From Streptomyces sp. NRRL F-5727 (GTDB lineage Bacteria; Actinomycetota; Actinomycetes; Streptomycetales; Streptomycetaceae): a stretch of DNA of 64,000 nucleotides. The notes under the pieces were generated by a model that did no database searches, had not been told where the DNA came from, and saw only the letters and a list, made by a program, of their open reading frames with translations. Shown piece by piece: positions 23,339 through 32,502 of this stretch. Both the position numbers and the translations under genes were made by a program. Position 1 is the first letter of the stretch. The number at the start of each line of letters is the position of its first letter. The stretch lies in NCBI RefSeq assembly GCF_000719555.1, contig NZ_JOGX01000013.1:62001-126000 (forward strand), written 5' to 3'.

Positions 23339-24706
23339 ATGACGCGATCCGTTCAGGCGCTCGCTTACGCACGCCCATCTTCACTTGAGTCCACGGCCTC
23401 CGGCCGGCTCCTCGGCCTGGAGACGGCCGGAGGTACGACACCTCGTGGTACCGAGGTCCATCCCCACTTCTTCGCCGGTTTCCTGGCTGCCCCTCAGATA
23501 GCCGCGCGGGGCCTGCTGGCGGTGGCGGACGTGGCTGCGGCCCGTTACTACCAGCGGACGAGACCGGGCTCGCTGGATCCTGTCGTGACGGGGAACGGGG
23601 ACCGTCTCAGGTTCGAGTCCTTCTCCGGATGCGGCGGGGTGTACGCGCGGCTCGACGTGCTCGACGAGGGCCTCGGCGGGACGGAGACAGGCCACGGCAC
23701 CACCAACGTGGACGTGAACGACCGGCTTCGCGAGGCACTTTCGCGGATGACCGGCGATGATCCGATGCATCTGCGGGTGGGACCCGACGAGATGGCGGTC
23801 TCGACGCTCGGTGGATCGGTCGTGGAGAAGAAGGTTCCCCTGCCCGACCGCTGGTTGCGGGGCTTCGCGGAAGCGCAGGTCGCCTCGGCCCGGTTCGACC
23901 TGCGGGCCGAGCTGACCGGTACGGAGGCCGTGCGGTTCCTTCGCGGGCTTCCGCGCGCGCAGAACCGGGGTCGGTCGCCGCTGTGGGTGGTCCAGGCCGG
24001 CCGGACTCTCCGTCCGACGGCACGACCGGGGATGGGCGCCGTATGCCTGCCCGGTCCGGACCGGCTGGTCGCCCTGGAGCGGGTTCTGCGCTTCGCCACG
24101 GCACTCCGGGTGTACGGGCCGGTGCCCGACGGCATGTCGGCACCCAGTGCGTGGGAACTGACTCTGCCGGGCATGCGGCTGACACTCACCCTCTCCCCCG
24201 ATCCCGCCCGCGGGTTCTCCGGGGAGGGCGGGGTGCTCGAAGCCCTCGCCACGGACGACGCCGCTGCGGACGCGGAGCTGATCGCCGTCCTCCTCGCCTG
24301 GGAGCCGAGGATCGATCCGGCCGATCTCGCGGAGCAGTCCGGTCTCACCGCGGGCCGGGTCCGCGCCGCCCTGACCCGGCTCGGCACGGCTGGGCGGGTG
24401 GGTTACGACGTCGCGGATGCCGCGTACTTCCACCGGGAGCTTCCCTACGACGCGGACCGGGCCGAACGGCACAACCCACGGCTCGTCTCCGCGCGACGGC
24501 TGGCGGCGCAGGGCGCGGTGACCCTCGACCGGGAGAAGGCGACGGTCGTCTCCGGCGAACGGCGTTACCGAGTCAGGGAAGCGGACGGGGTGCTGAGCTG
24601 CACCTGCACGTGGTGGACGGACTATCGCGGGCGGCGTGGGCCGTGCAAACACGCCTTGGCGGTACGCATGGTGCGGCGCGGCGCGGGAGGGGCGTCGGCG
24701 GCATGA
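23339..24706 (+). CDS. SWIM zinc-finger family protein
   Basis: A 455-residue protein whose C-terminal end carries a SWIM motif: Cys-Thr-Cys, then 13 residues, then Cys-Lys-His (about residues 427-445), the C-x-C-x(n)-C-x-H zinc site that binds nucleic acid or protein in unrelated ATPases and transposases. The N-terminal 400 residues have no domain I can name; a segment near 330-375 (Leu-Ala-Glu-Gln-Ser-Gly-Leu-Thr-Ala-Gly-Arg-Val-Arg-Ala-Ala-Leu) looks like a winged helix. The ATG at 23339 lies 7 bases after a TACGGT hexamer, so the mRNA may be leaderless. It is followed after 52 bases by the DUF6493-like gene, with which it probably forms an operon. Confidence 0.72.
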   Translation: MTRSVQALAYARPSSLESTASGRLLGLETAGGTTPRGTEVHPHFFAGFLAAPQIAARGLLAVADVAAARYYQRTRPGSLDPVVTGNGDRLRFESFSGCGGVYARLDVLDEGLGGTETGHGTTNVDVNDRLREALSRMTGDDPMHLRVGPDEMAVSTLGGSVVEKKVPLPDRWLRGFAEAQVASARFDLRAELTGTEAVRFLRGLPRAQNRGRSPLWVVQAGRTLRPTARPGMGAVCLPGPDRLVALERVLRFATALRVYGPVPDGMSAPSAWELTLPGMRLTLTLSPDPARGFSGEGGVLEALATDDAAADAELIAVLLAWEPRIDPADLAEQSGLTAGRVRAALTRLGTAGRVGYDVADAAYFHRELPYDADRAERHNPRLVSARRLAAQGAVTLDREKATVVSGERRYRVREADGVLSCTCTWWTDYRGRRGPCKHALAVRMVRRGAGGASAA

Positions 24707-24758
24707 CAGCGGGTGACGTGTGCGACTCGGGCGCAGCAGTGAAGGAAGCAAGCAACCC

Positions 24759-27470
24759 ATGGGGGTGGAGATGACGACAGAGGTACTCAGCGGGACGAGC
24801 GACGCCAGTGGTGTCGACGCGCTGATGAAAGCAGTTCGCGCCGGTCGCGCGGGCGAGGTTCCAGCGCTTCTGGAACCGTTGGACACCGCCGCACGCGCGG
24901 AGGCACTCCCGCAGCTCAAGGCCCTGCGCTCCGAGGTGCGCTCGTGGAACTGGAACCGGTGGGAGGAAACGGCTCGCGTCCGGCGGGCGTTGTACGTGGC
25001 TGGGGCAGGCTGCCACACGGGGGCCGCGGCGGCCGCGAGCTGGCTGGGCGGACGCGATCTGCTCAGCTGGCGTACCGAGGACGGTGCCCTGGCCCTGCGG
25101 GTGCTCTTGGACCGGACGCCCGTCTGGCGTGCCGACGTCGCTCACCGGCTGGCGGCCAAGCCGGCGGTCGCGGAGGAGTGCTACGGGCTGATCCGTGGGC
25201 TGGTCGAGAGCTCAGGAGCCGCGGTGCCGGCCACGGACGGCTACGTACTCGGCTGGACGCGCAAGATCACGGACAGCAGGCTTCTGGAGAGTCTGAGGGC
25301 GGATCCGCAGACGCCAGTGCTCGTGGCCCACGCGCTCGCGATGCAGGAGACCCCGGAGCAGCTGGCCTCGTCGGGGAAGAGCGACCCCTCGGCGCACTGG
25401 CCCACAGCTCTGGCGGCGCTCGTGAGCGAAGGGGTGCTCGACCGCGCCGAGATCGTCGACCTGTGCGTGTCGCGGCTCCTGCGCGGCGGACGCCAGCGCA
25501 ACCTGCGGTTCGCCTTGGCACTGTTGCAGTTGGTGCCGCTGAACGCGGAGGAACGGCGGGACCGGATCGCCGACTGGGTCGGCATGACCGCCGACGCCGT
25601 CTCTCCGGTTGCCGGGTACGCCCAGAAGGAACTCTCCGGCCTGGCGCTTGAGGGAGCCCTGCCGGGCGGGGCCTTCGCGGAGATGACGGCGGGGGTGCTG
25701 TTCCGCACCGAGAAGAAGCTGCTGCGGGCCCAGTTGTCGCTGGTGAGCAGGGCGCTCGCAAAGAATCCGGCCCTCGCCGTCGAGGTGCTGCCCGTGGTCG
25801 CCGACGCCTTCGGTCACGACGACTCGGAGATCCAGGAGCGAGCCCTGCAGGTCGTGGCCCGTCACCTGAAATCCGTCGACGAGGAGACGAGCCGTGCACT
25901 CGCCGAGGCGGCTTCCCTTCTCGGTCCAGCGCACCGGATCGCCGCGGAGGCGGTCTTCGGCAGCCTTGTCGGGACACCCGACAACCTGCCCTACGAGGAG
26001 ATCCTGCCTCCCGTGCCGGAGCCTGAGTTCCTCCCGGGGCCCGAGGGGTCGCTGGAGGAGCTGATGGAGGACCTACTGGTCCAGCAGCGGCGATCGGGTA
26101 GTGCGATGGAGTTCGAAAGGGCTCTCGACGGTCTGGTGCGGCACGCTCATGAGGACCGGGAGGGGGTCGCCGCCCAGGTACGAGAGGCGTTCGCCGACGC
26201 GTACTGGTACGACTCGAGCGCTTTCGGACACCACCTGCGATATGACTCCTTCCGTCAGGGTCCACGCGGCATGGAGGCGGTCCTGGCCTCGCTCGTGGGG
26301 AAGGTGAAACCGGAGCGGATCGAAGCGGGCCGGAATCAGCCCGTTCCGCCGAAGGCATGTATCCACGGAGCAATGGAGGTGACGCAGGACACCCGGATCT
26401 GGGAGATCGCTCACCTGATCGGCGGCGGAACACTGCCGTTGCTCCTGTCCACACCGACCCGGCACACCGGGGGCATCGACCCCCTGGCCCTCGTGCGGCG
26501 GCTCCGCGAGTACGCGGATGCCGGCCTCGAACCGGCGCCGGTGGATCTGGGCCACGCGCTGTTGAGGGTACGCCGGCAGGACCCGTCCGCCGGACAGGCT
26601 GCCGAGCAAGCCGAGGCGCTGGGCAGCCAGGCGGGGGCACGGTTGGCTGCGTGGCTGCGGTCGGAGAACCCGCTGGCGGCGACGGTGCGGTTCCATCCCC
26701 GGACGGACAAGGGCTCGGACCGCTGGTCGCTGGTGAACCGGATCCTGGTCGAAATGGCGAAGCGCCCGGAGTTCAAGGAGGACTTCCCGAAGACCTTTCA
26801 CTGGCTCGCCGGTGGTCTGCTGCCGAACGCCCGAGGCTGCTACCACTGGGAGCAGGTCCCCGAGCAATGGGCCACGCTGCTGCCGGCGGACCGTGAGCTG
26901 CTCGCGGCCTTCCTGCTCTCGTCCATGGCGAGCGCGGTCGACGGCGACTCGGCACGAGACGTGGCGGGGCCGCTGACCCTTCTCGCCGAGGGCGAAGGGC
27001 GGGTGGGCCGAGCCGTCGCGCTGGTGCTGGCCTTCGGCCTCGGTTGCCGGGACGCGGACGACCGTCTCCGGGCCGTCGACGCCCTGCTCGTCCTGGCGGC
27101 ACGCGGTGAGCTCGATGCCCGCCAGGTGGGCCGGGATCTGGCCTGGCTCCTCGCCGAACGCTCCATGAAGCCCAACCGCCTCGCGGACGCCGTCCGGACC
27201 GCGGCCGCCACCGGCGCGTACGGAACCGTGTGGACGATTCTTTCGGAGGCGCTCCCGGCGCTCCTCGAGGCCGAAAAGCCCATGCGGGGTCTGGGCGAGC
27301 TGCTGGCGATCGCGGCGGACTGCGTGGAGCGGTGCGGGGCGACCGGGGAACTGGCAGGACTCGAGCGGCACGCTTCGGCGCGGGGCACGTCACAGTTGGT
27401 GACGCAGTCCAAGCGCCTCCTGAACGCACTCCGTCAGAGGACCGATCAGGGCACGACAGAATCGCCCTGA
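24759..27470 (+). CDS. Large DUF6493-like protein partnered with SWIM protein
   Basis: A 903-residue cytosolic protein that resembles the DUF6493 family, whose role is unknown to me. It appears alpha-helical throughout, with repeated Leu/Ala helices of about 35-40 residues reminiscent of HEAT/ARM arrays (for example around residues 230-430 and 700-890). A more compact region at about 450-690 contains Pro-Val-Pro-Pro-Lys-Ala-Cys-Ile-His-Gly and Thr-Arg-His-Thr-Gly-Gly-Ile-Asp-Pro, which might be an interaction or catalytic core. I start at the ATG at 24759, which has GAAGGA upstream; an ATG four codons later lacks spacing to a ribosome site. The gene follows the SWIM gene closely. SWIM proteins next to large helical proteins also occur with MoxR-AAA/VWA genes in actinobacteria; here no AAA or VWA gene is present. 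Confidence 0.65.
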   Translation: MGVEMTTEVLSGTSDASGVDALMKAVRAGRAGEVPALLEPLDTAARAEALPQLKALRSEVRSWNWNRWEETARVRRALYVAGAGCHTGAAAAASWLGGRDLLSWRTEDGALALRVLLDRTPVWRADVAHRLAAKPAVAEECYGLIRGLVESSGAAVPATDGYVLGWTRKITDSRLLESLRADPQTPVLVAHALAMQETPEQLASSGKSDPSAHWPTALAALVSEGVLDRAEIVDLCVSRLLRGGRQRNLRFALALLQLVPLNAEERRDRIADWVGMTADAVSPVAGYAQKELSGLALEGALPGGAFAEMTAGVLFRTEKKLLRAQLSLVSRALAKNPALAVEVLPVVADAFGHDDSEIQERALQVVARHLKSVDEETSRALAEAASLLGPAHRIAAEAVFGSLVGTPDNLPYEEILPPVPEPEFLPGPEGSLEELMEDLLVQQRRSGSAMEFERALDGLVRHAHEDREGVAAQVREAFADAYWYDSSAFGHHLRYDSFRQGPRGMEAVLASLVGKVKPERIEAGRNQPVPPKACIHGAMEVTQDTRIWEIAHLIGGGTLPLLLSTPTRHTGGIDPLALVRRLREYADAGLEPAPVDLGHALLRVRRQDPSAGQAAEQAEALGSQAGARLAAWLRSENPLAATVRFHPRTDKGSDRWSLVNRILVEMAKRPEFKEDFPKTFHWLAGGLLPNARGCYHWEQVPEQWATLLPADRELLAAFLLSSMASAVDGDSARDVAGPLTLLAEGEGRVGRAVALVLAFGLGCRDADDRLRAVDALLVLAARGELDARQVGRDLAWLLAERSMKPNRLADAVRTAAATGAYGTVWTILSEALPALLEAEKPMRGLGELLAIAADCVERCGATGELAGLERHASARGTSQLVTQSKRLLNALRQRTDQGTTESP

Positions 27471-27522
27471 ATCAGTCAGAAATCCTCCAGATCGCCACTT
27501 AACCCGCCAGTCACAAAGCGTT

Positions 27523-27532
27523 CGTGATCACG
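27523..27532. promoter_or_regulatory. CGTGATCACG palindrome in promoter of ACT-GNAT gene
   Basis: A perfect 10-bp palindrome 26 bp before the ACT-GNAT start, in an 88-bp AT-richer gap. It could be an operator or overlap the -10 region. No matching second copy was seen. Confidence 0.3.
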
Positions 27533-27558
27533 CAACACCTCTCGGTCACAGTGAAGCC

Positions 27559-28986
27559 ATGACCGATGTGACGTCCTCGAAGAGCACCCGCCGTCCGCAC
27601 CACTGGCGGCACGACCTGATCGAGCTCGCGGCCCTGTTCACCGCCGTGGTGGTGGCCGACACGATCGCCAAGACCATCGTCAAGGGCCCCGACGGCCCCT
27701 ATCTTCTGGTGTTCTCGGCCATCGCGCTGGTTGCCACCGCCGGCTTCCACACGTGGTGGGCACGCAGGCACAGCCATGCCCCACCCACCACCCGAACGGC
27801 CACGCCCACGGCCGCCGTCGTCGCCGAGGGACCCAGGGGCCGGCACACGGATCAGGACGACTCGGCTCCGGCCGCGGAAGCCCTCGAGACCGTGTTGTGG
27901 CGCATGAGGACCACGGTCGACGATGCGCCGGGCAGCCTGGCCGCTCTGTGCGCGGCGCTCGCGCGGCTCGGTGTCGACATCCTCACCCTCCAGACCCATC
28001 CGCTGACCGAAGGCACGGTCGACGAGTTCCTGCTGCGCGCTCCGGCATCCCTCTCGTCCACCGATCTCGCCCACGAGATCGGAACCGCCGGCGGACGGGA
28101 CACCTGGACCGAACGGGCGGACACCCACGACCTGGTGGACACGCCCACCCGAGTCCTGGGCCTCGCCACTCGCACCGCCCTCGATGCCGCCGAGCTGCCC
28201 CTCGCACTTCGGCAGCTCCTCGGCCGGTGCACCCTTCACTCCGTGCCGGCCGTCTCACTGACCGGTCGCCCGACCGGTGAGCAGGCACCTGTCGAGGGCG
28301 TGCTCGAAGAGACCGTCATGAAGCTGCGTGACCCGAGTGGGGGCACACTGCTGATCGAACGGCCCTATCTGCCCTTCACTCCGACCGAGTTCGCCCGAGC
28401 CCGCGCCCTCGTCGAACTCGACGCGCGACTCGGCCCCCGCGTCCCCCGCAGCCAGGACGTGCTCACCCTGCCCGAGGGGAACGAGATCACCGTCCGCCGC
28501 GCGGACCAGCGCGATCTGCCGGCCGCCCGCGCCATGCACGACCGGTGCTCGGCACGCACGCTGAGCCTGCGCTACCACGGGCCGGTCGGCGACGCGGACC
28601 GCTACCTCGACCATCTGCTGAGCCCGCGCTTCGGGCGCACCCTCGCCGTGCAGACGGCGTCCGGACGTCTGGTCGCCCTCGGGCACCTGCTGTGGGACGG
28701 TGACGAGACCGAGGTGGCGCTCCTGGTCGAGGACGACTGGCAGCGGCGCGGGATCGGCTCCGAGCTCCTCGGCCGGCTCGTGGCGATGGCCGAGGAGGCC
28801 GGATGCGACAGCGTCTACGCCGTGACCCAGGCGTCCAACACCGGCATGGTGGCAGCCATGCGGGCGCTCAACCTGCCCCTCGACTACCAGATCGAGGAGG
28901 GGACCCTGGTGATCACCGCTCGGCTGGACGCGGCACCGCGACGGAGTGAGCGGACACAGCCGCAGGCTCGGCAGAGCGAGCGCTGA
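27559..28986 (+). CDS. Membrane-anchored ACT-domain/GNAT acetyltransferase fusion
   Basis: A 475-residue fusion. Two hydrophobic segments near residues 19-36 and 46-65 anchor the N terminus; a flexible Thr/Pro/Ala linker follows; an ACT domain begins at about 113 (Thr-Thr-Val-Asp-Asp-Ala-Pro-Gly-Ser-Leu-Ala-Ala-Leu-Cys-Ala-Ala-Leu-Ala-Arg-Leu-Gly-style ligand loop); and a GNAT domain occupies about 315-450, with Gln-Arg-Arg-Gly-Ile-Gly-Ser-Glu-Leu as the acetyl-CoA loop. ACT-GNAT proteins in Actinobacteria are amino-acid-controlled protein lysine acetyltransferases that modify acetyl-CoA synthetase-like targets. The membrane anchor is the unusual part. The final codons overlap the 3' end of the convergent PLP gene by 74 bases. 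Confidence 0.8.
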   Translation: MTDVTSSKSTRRPHHWRHDLIELAALFTAVVVADTIAKTIVKGPDGPYLLVFSAIALVATAGFHTWWARRHSHAPPTTRTATPTAAVVAEGPRGRHTDQDDSAPAAEALETVLWRMRTTVDDAPGSLAALCAALARLGVDILTLQTHPLTEGTVDEFLLRAPASLSSTDLAHEIGTAGGRDTWTERADTHDLVDTPTRVLGLATRTALDAAELPLALRQLLGRCTLHSVPAVSLTGRPTGEQAPVEGVLEETVMKLRDPSGGTLLIERPYLPFTPTEFARARALVELDARLGPRVPRSQDVLTLPEGNEITVRRADQRDLPAARAMHDRCSARTLSLRYHGPVGDADRYLDHLLSPRFGRTLAVQTASGRLVALGHLLWDGDETEVALLVEDDWQRRGIGSELLGRLVAMAEEAGCDSVYAVTQASNTGMVAAMRALNLPLDYQIEEGTLVITARLDAAPRRSERTQPQARQSER

Positions 28987-30124
28987 GCGCCTGGGTGAGG
29001 TCGCGCCACAGGTCCTCGACGTCCTCCAGGCCCACCGACATCCGCAACAGCCGATCGCTGACGCCCGCGGCGCGGCGGTCGCCTTCGTGCACGATGCGGT
29101 GGCTGATGGAGGCCGGGTGCTGGATCAGGGTGTCGACGCTGCCGAGGCTGACCGCCGGGGTGATCAGCCTGACTCCGGCGATCACCTCGTGCGGGTCGCC
29201 GTAGACCTCGAAGGCGACCATCGCCCCGCCGATCGCCGGGTAGTGGACCCGGGCGATCCGCGGGTCGGTGGCCAGGCGCCGTACCAGCTCCGCGGCCGTC
29301 GCCGAGGCGGCTCGGACCCGTACCGGGAGGGTGGACAGTCCCCGGAGCAGCAGGTAGCCGGCAAGCGGGTGGAGCACACCGCCCGTGGCGAATCGGACGC
29401 GACGGAGTTCGCGGGCGAACTCCTCGTCGCAGGCGACGACGCCGCCCATGACGTCGCCGTGTCCGCCCAGGTACTTGGTGGCGCTGTGCAGGACGATGCG
29501 GGCGCCGAGGCCGGCCGGTCGCTGCAGGACCGGGGTGGCGAAGGTGTTGTCGACGAGGAGCGGGACCGAGCCGCAGGAGTGGGCGACGGCGCGGATGTCG
29601 ACCTCGGCCAGGGTCGGGTTAGCCGGGGACTCCACCATCACGAGACCCGTGTCCGGGCGGATGGCGTCGGCGACGCCCGCCGGGTCGGTCCAGGTGACCT
29701 CGGTGCCGAGCAGGCCGGCGTCCAGGAGGTGGTCGCTGCAGCCGTACAGCGGGCGGACCGCGACGACGTGGCGCAGGCCCTGGCTCGCGCGGGCCAGCAG
29801 GACCGCGGTCAGGGCGGCCATGCCGCTCGCGAAGGCGACGGCGGCCTCGGTGCCCTCCAGCCGGGCCAGTGCCTCCTCGAAGCGGGCCACGGTCGGGTTG
29901 TCCAGGCGGGCGTAGACGGGCGGGCCTTCGAGGCGGGCTCCGGTGGCGGCGAACTCGTCGATGCGGGCGGCCTCCGCCCGGGCGTCGTACGACGGGTAGG
30001 TGGTGGACAGGTCGAGCGGCGGGGCGTGCACTCCGAGCGCGGCGAGGTCTTCGCGGCCGGCGTGCACGGCTTCGGTGGCGAGCGCCCTCGGGGTGGCCGA
30101 AGGGGCGTGATCCATGGCGTCCAT
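28913..30124 (-). CDS. Cys/Met-metabolism PLP enzyme (methionine gamma-lyase/cystathionine gamma-lyase-like)
   Basis: A 403-residue fold-type I enzyme of the cystathionine gamma-synthase family. Y71 in Tyr-Ala-Arg-Leu-Asp-Asn-Pro-Thr and the Tyr127-Gly-Cys-Ser segment stack the cofactor and activate it, D192 is in Val-Asp-Asn-Thr-Phe-Ala-Thr-Pro, and K217 in Ser-Ala-Thr-Lys-Tyr-Leu-Gly-Gly-His-Gly-Asp is the Schiff base. The usual Tyr-Gly of the substrate loop reads Tyr-Gly-Cys-Ser, and the cysteine at this place is typical of methionine gamma-lyases. It could also be a cystathionine lyase. The gene is divergent from an Lrp/AsnC gene with 59 bp between starts, a common amino-acid-catabolism pairing. 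It has no clear ribosome site. Confidence 0.85.
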   Translation of the reverse strand: MDAMDHAPSATPRALATEAVHAGREDLAALGVHAPPLDLSTTYPSYDARAEAARIDEFAATGARLEGPPVYARLDNPTVARFEEALARLEGTEAAVAFASGMAALTAVLLARASQGLRHVVAVRPLYGCSDHLLDAGLLGTEVTWTDPAGVADAIRPDTGLVMVESPANPTLAEVDIRAVAHSCGSVPLLVDNTFATPVLQRPAGLGARIVLHSATKYLGGHGDVMGGVVACDEEFARELRRVRFATGGVLHPLAGYLLLRGLSTLPVRVRAASATAAELVRRLATDPRIARVHYPAIGGAMVAFEVYGDPHEVIAGVRLITPAVSLGSVDTLIQHPASISHRIVHEGDRRAAGVSDRLLRMSVGLEDVEDLWRDLTQALSARSAEPAAVSAHSVAVPRPAER

Positions 30125-30183
30125 GGCGGCACTGTGAACGGATACCGGGAAGTAGCGCGGAACATCCGTGCTACGTTCGGCCG

Positions 30184-30681
30184 ATGGCCGAATCTGTCGT
30201 ACTGGACGCGGTCGATCTGCACATTCTCCGCCTCCTGCAGAACGACGCCCGGACCACCTACCGTGAGCTCGCCGCCGAAGTCGGCGTAGCGCCCTCCACC
30301 TGCCTGGACCGGGTGGCCCGGCTGCGGCGTACCGGCGTCGTGCTCGGGCACCAGCTGCGACTGGATCCGGCCAAACTCGGACGCGGCCTGGAGGCGCTTC
30401 TGCTGGTGCAGGTACGGCCCCACCGACGGGAACTGATCGGTCCGTTCGTCGACCGGATCCGCGCCCTGCCCGAGTCCCGGGCGCTGTTCCACCTCACCGG
30501 CCCCGACGACTACCTGGTGCACGTGGCCGTCGCCGACCCCTCCGACCTGCAGCGACTCGTCCTCGACGAGTTCACCTCGCGCCGCGAGGTGGCACGGGTC
30601 GAGACCCGGCTGATCTTCCAGCAGTGGGACTGCGGTCCCCTGATGCCGCCCGGCGCGGGAGCGTCCTTGTCAGCCGTGTAA
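30184..30681 (+). CDS. Lrp/AsnC-family regulator divergent from PLP lyase
   Basis: A 165-residue Lrp: N-terminal HTH (Asp-Leu-His-Ile-Leu-Arg-Leu-Leu-Gln-Asn-Asp-Ala-Arg at about 12-24, recognition helix Ala-Pro-Ser-Thr-Cys-Leu-Asp-Arg-Val at about 36-44) and a C-terminal RAM effector domain (Gly-Pro-Asp-Asp-Tyr-Leu-Val-His-Val). It probably controls the divergent PLP gene in response to an amino acid such as methionine. A TACGTT hexamer ends 6 bases before the ATG, so the mRNA is probably leaderless and the operator must overlap the tiny 59-bp gap. Confidence 0.88.
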   Translation: MAESVVLDAVDLHILRLLQNDARTTYRELAAEVGVAPSTCLDRVARLRRTGVVLGHQLRLDPAKLGRGLEALLLVQVRPHRRELIGPFVDRIRALPESRALFHLTGPDDYLVHVAVADPSDLQRLVLDEFTSRREVARVETRLIFQQWDCGPLMPPGAGASLSAV

Positions 30682-30721
30682 AGCAGGTCGAGGGTGACGG
30701 GAGACCGGCAGAGGCACCAGG

Positions 30722-32431
30722 ATGAGACACATGCCAGAGAGTTCCCGCAGCAATCTGCCCCGTCAGGTCGCCGACGCCTATGTCGACGACCTCATCGCCC
30801 TCGACCCGATCACCGGCACCCATCTGGGTGTCCGGGAGAGCGCCGGCCGGCTTCCCGACTTCTCCCCCGAAGGCCAGGAGGCCGTGGCCGCGCTCGCGCG
30901 CCGGACCCTCGCCCTGCTCGACGAGGCGGAGCGGACCCCGGGCGCGGACAGCGACGCCGAGCGGCGCTGCGCCCGTCTGCTCCGGGAGCGGCTCACCGCC
31001 GAGCTGGCCGTGCACGACGCCGACGAGGGACTGTGCGCGGTCAGCAACATGCGGTCCCCGGTGCACAGCGTGCGGATCGTCTTCACGGTGATGCCCACCG
31101 AGACCGAGGACGACTGGACGGCCGTCGCCCAGCGGCTGCGGGCCGTCCCGGCCGCGCTGGAGGGATACCGGGCCTCGCTCGCGCTCGGTCTGGAGCGCAA
31201 GCTGTTCGGCGGGCCGCGCGCCACCGCCACCTTCGTCGGCCAGCTCACCGACTGGGCGGGCGGCGACGGCGAACCGGGCTGGTTCGAGCAGTTCGCCGCG
31301 GCCCGCCCCGAGACGCTCCCGGAGGAGCTGCGTACCGAACTCGCCGCGGCCGGCGCCGAGGCGAACGGCGCCGTCGCCTCGCTGCGCGACTGGATGCGCG
31401 ACGTGTACGCCCCCGCCGTCGCCGACGCCCCCGACACCGTGGGCCGCGAGCGTTACCAGCGCTGGAGCCGGTACTTCAACGGCACCGACCTGGACCTCGA
31501 CCAGGCGTACGCGTACGGCTGGTCCGAGTACCACCGTCTGCGCGGCGAGATGCACGCCGAGGCGGACCGGATCCTGCCCGGCTCCGATCCGTGGGCGGCG
31601 CTCGCGCACCTCGACGAGCACGGCACCCACATCGAGGGCGTCGACGAGGTCCGCGAGTGGCTCCAGGGGCTCATGGACGAGGCGATCGACGCGCTCGACG
31701 GCACCCACTTCGAGCTCGCCGAGCGGGTGCGGAAGGTGGAGTCCCGGATCGCCCCGGCGGGCGGCGCCGCGGCCCCGTACTACACCGGCCCCTCCGAGGA
31801 CTTCTCGCGTCCGGGCCGTACCTGGCTGCCGGTGGACGGCCAGACCCGGTTCCCCGTGTACGACCTGGTGTCGACCTGGTACCACGAGGGCGTGCCCGGC
31901 CATCACCTGCAGATCGCGCAGTGGGTGCACGTCGCCGACAGCCTCTCCCGTTACCAGGCCACGATCGGCATGGTGAGCGCGAACGCCGAAGGCTGGGCGC
32001 TGTACGCGGAGCGGTTGATGGACGAGCTCGGTTTCCTGCCGGACGCGGAGCGCCGGCTCGGTTACCTGGACGCGCAGATGATGCGGGCCTGCCGGGTGAT
32101 CGTGGACATCGGCATGCACCTGGAGCTGGAGATCCCGGCGGACTCGCCGTTCCACCCGGGCGAGCGGTGGACGCCGGAGCTGGCGCAGGAGTTCTTCCAG
32201 CGGCACAGCAGCCGGCCGCCGGCGTTCGTGGAGAGCGAGCTGACCCGCTATCTGTCGATGCCGGGCCAGGCCATCGGGTACAAGCTGGGCGAGCGCGCGT
32301 GGCTGCTCGGCCGCGAGCGCGCCCGCGAGGCGCACGGCGACGCCTTCGACGCGAAGGCGTGGCACATGGCCGCGCTGAGTCAGGGGCCGCTGGGGCTGGA
32401 CGACCTCGTGGACGAGATCTCCCGGCTCTGA
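30722..32431 (+). CDS. DUF885-family metallohydrolase
   Basis: A 569-residue soluble protein of the DUF885 group, believed to be zinc-dependent peptidases or carboxyl hydrolases. The key motif is Trp-Tyr-His-Glu-Gly-Val-Pro-Gly-His-His-Leu near residue 387-397 (H-E-x-x-x-G-H-H), backed by Ala-Asn-Ala-Glu-Gly-Trp-Ala-Leu-Tyr-Ala-Glu, which supplies a further Glu. No signal peptide is present. I use the ATG at 30722, which follows AGAGG by 7 bases; an ATG three codons later is possible. It follows the Lrp gene by 40 bases and could be co-transcribed, which would suit peptide catabolism. A 14-bp terminator follows. Confidence 0.82.
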   Translation: MRHMPESSRSNLPRQVADAYVDDLIALDPITGTHLGVRESAGRLPDFSPEGQEAVAALARRTLALLDEAERTPGADSDAERRCARLLRERLTAELAVHDADEGLCAVSNMRSPVHSVRIVFTVMPTETEDDWTAVAQRLRAVPAALEGYRASLALGLERKLFGGPRATATFVGQLTDWAGGDGEPGWFEQFAAARPETLPEELRTELAAAGAEANGAVASLRDWMRDVYAPAVADAPDTVGRERYQRWSRYFNGTDLDLDQAYAYGWSEYHRLRGEMHAEADRILPGSDPWAALAHLDEHGTHIEGVDEVREWLQGLMDEAIDALDGTHFELAERVRKVESRIAPAGGAAAPYYTGPSEDFSRPGRTWLPVDGQTRFPVYDLVSTWYHEGVPGHHLQIAQWVHVADSLSRYQATIGMVSANAEGWALYAERLMDELGFLPDAERRLGYLDAQMMRACRVIVDIGMHLELEIPADSPFHPGERWTPELAQEFFQRHSSRPPAFVESELTRYLSMPGQAIGYKLGERAWLLGRERAREAHGDAFDAKAWHMAALSQGPLGLDDLVDEISRL

Positions 32432-32447
32432 TCTCGGCTCGCGGGCG

Positions 32448-32483
32448 GTTTCCCCGGCGGACGGCTTGATCCGCCGGGGAAAC
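32448..32483. terminator. Terminator hairpin after the DUF885 gene
   Basis: Arms GTTTCCCCGGCGGA (32448-32461) and TCCGCCGGGGAAAC (32470-32483) pair perfectly around an 8-base loop, 17 bases downstream of the stop. The second arm ends 19 bases before the next ATG. Confidence 0.88.
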
Positions 32484-32502
32484 CCCTGTTGGCTCTGGTC
32501 CC

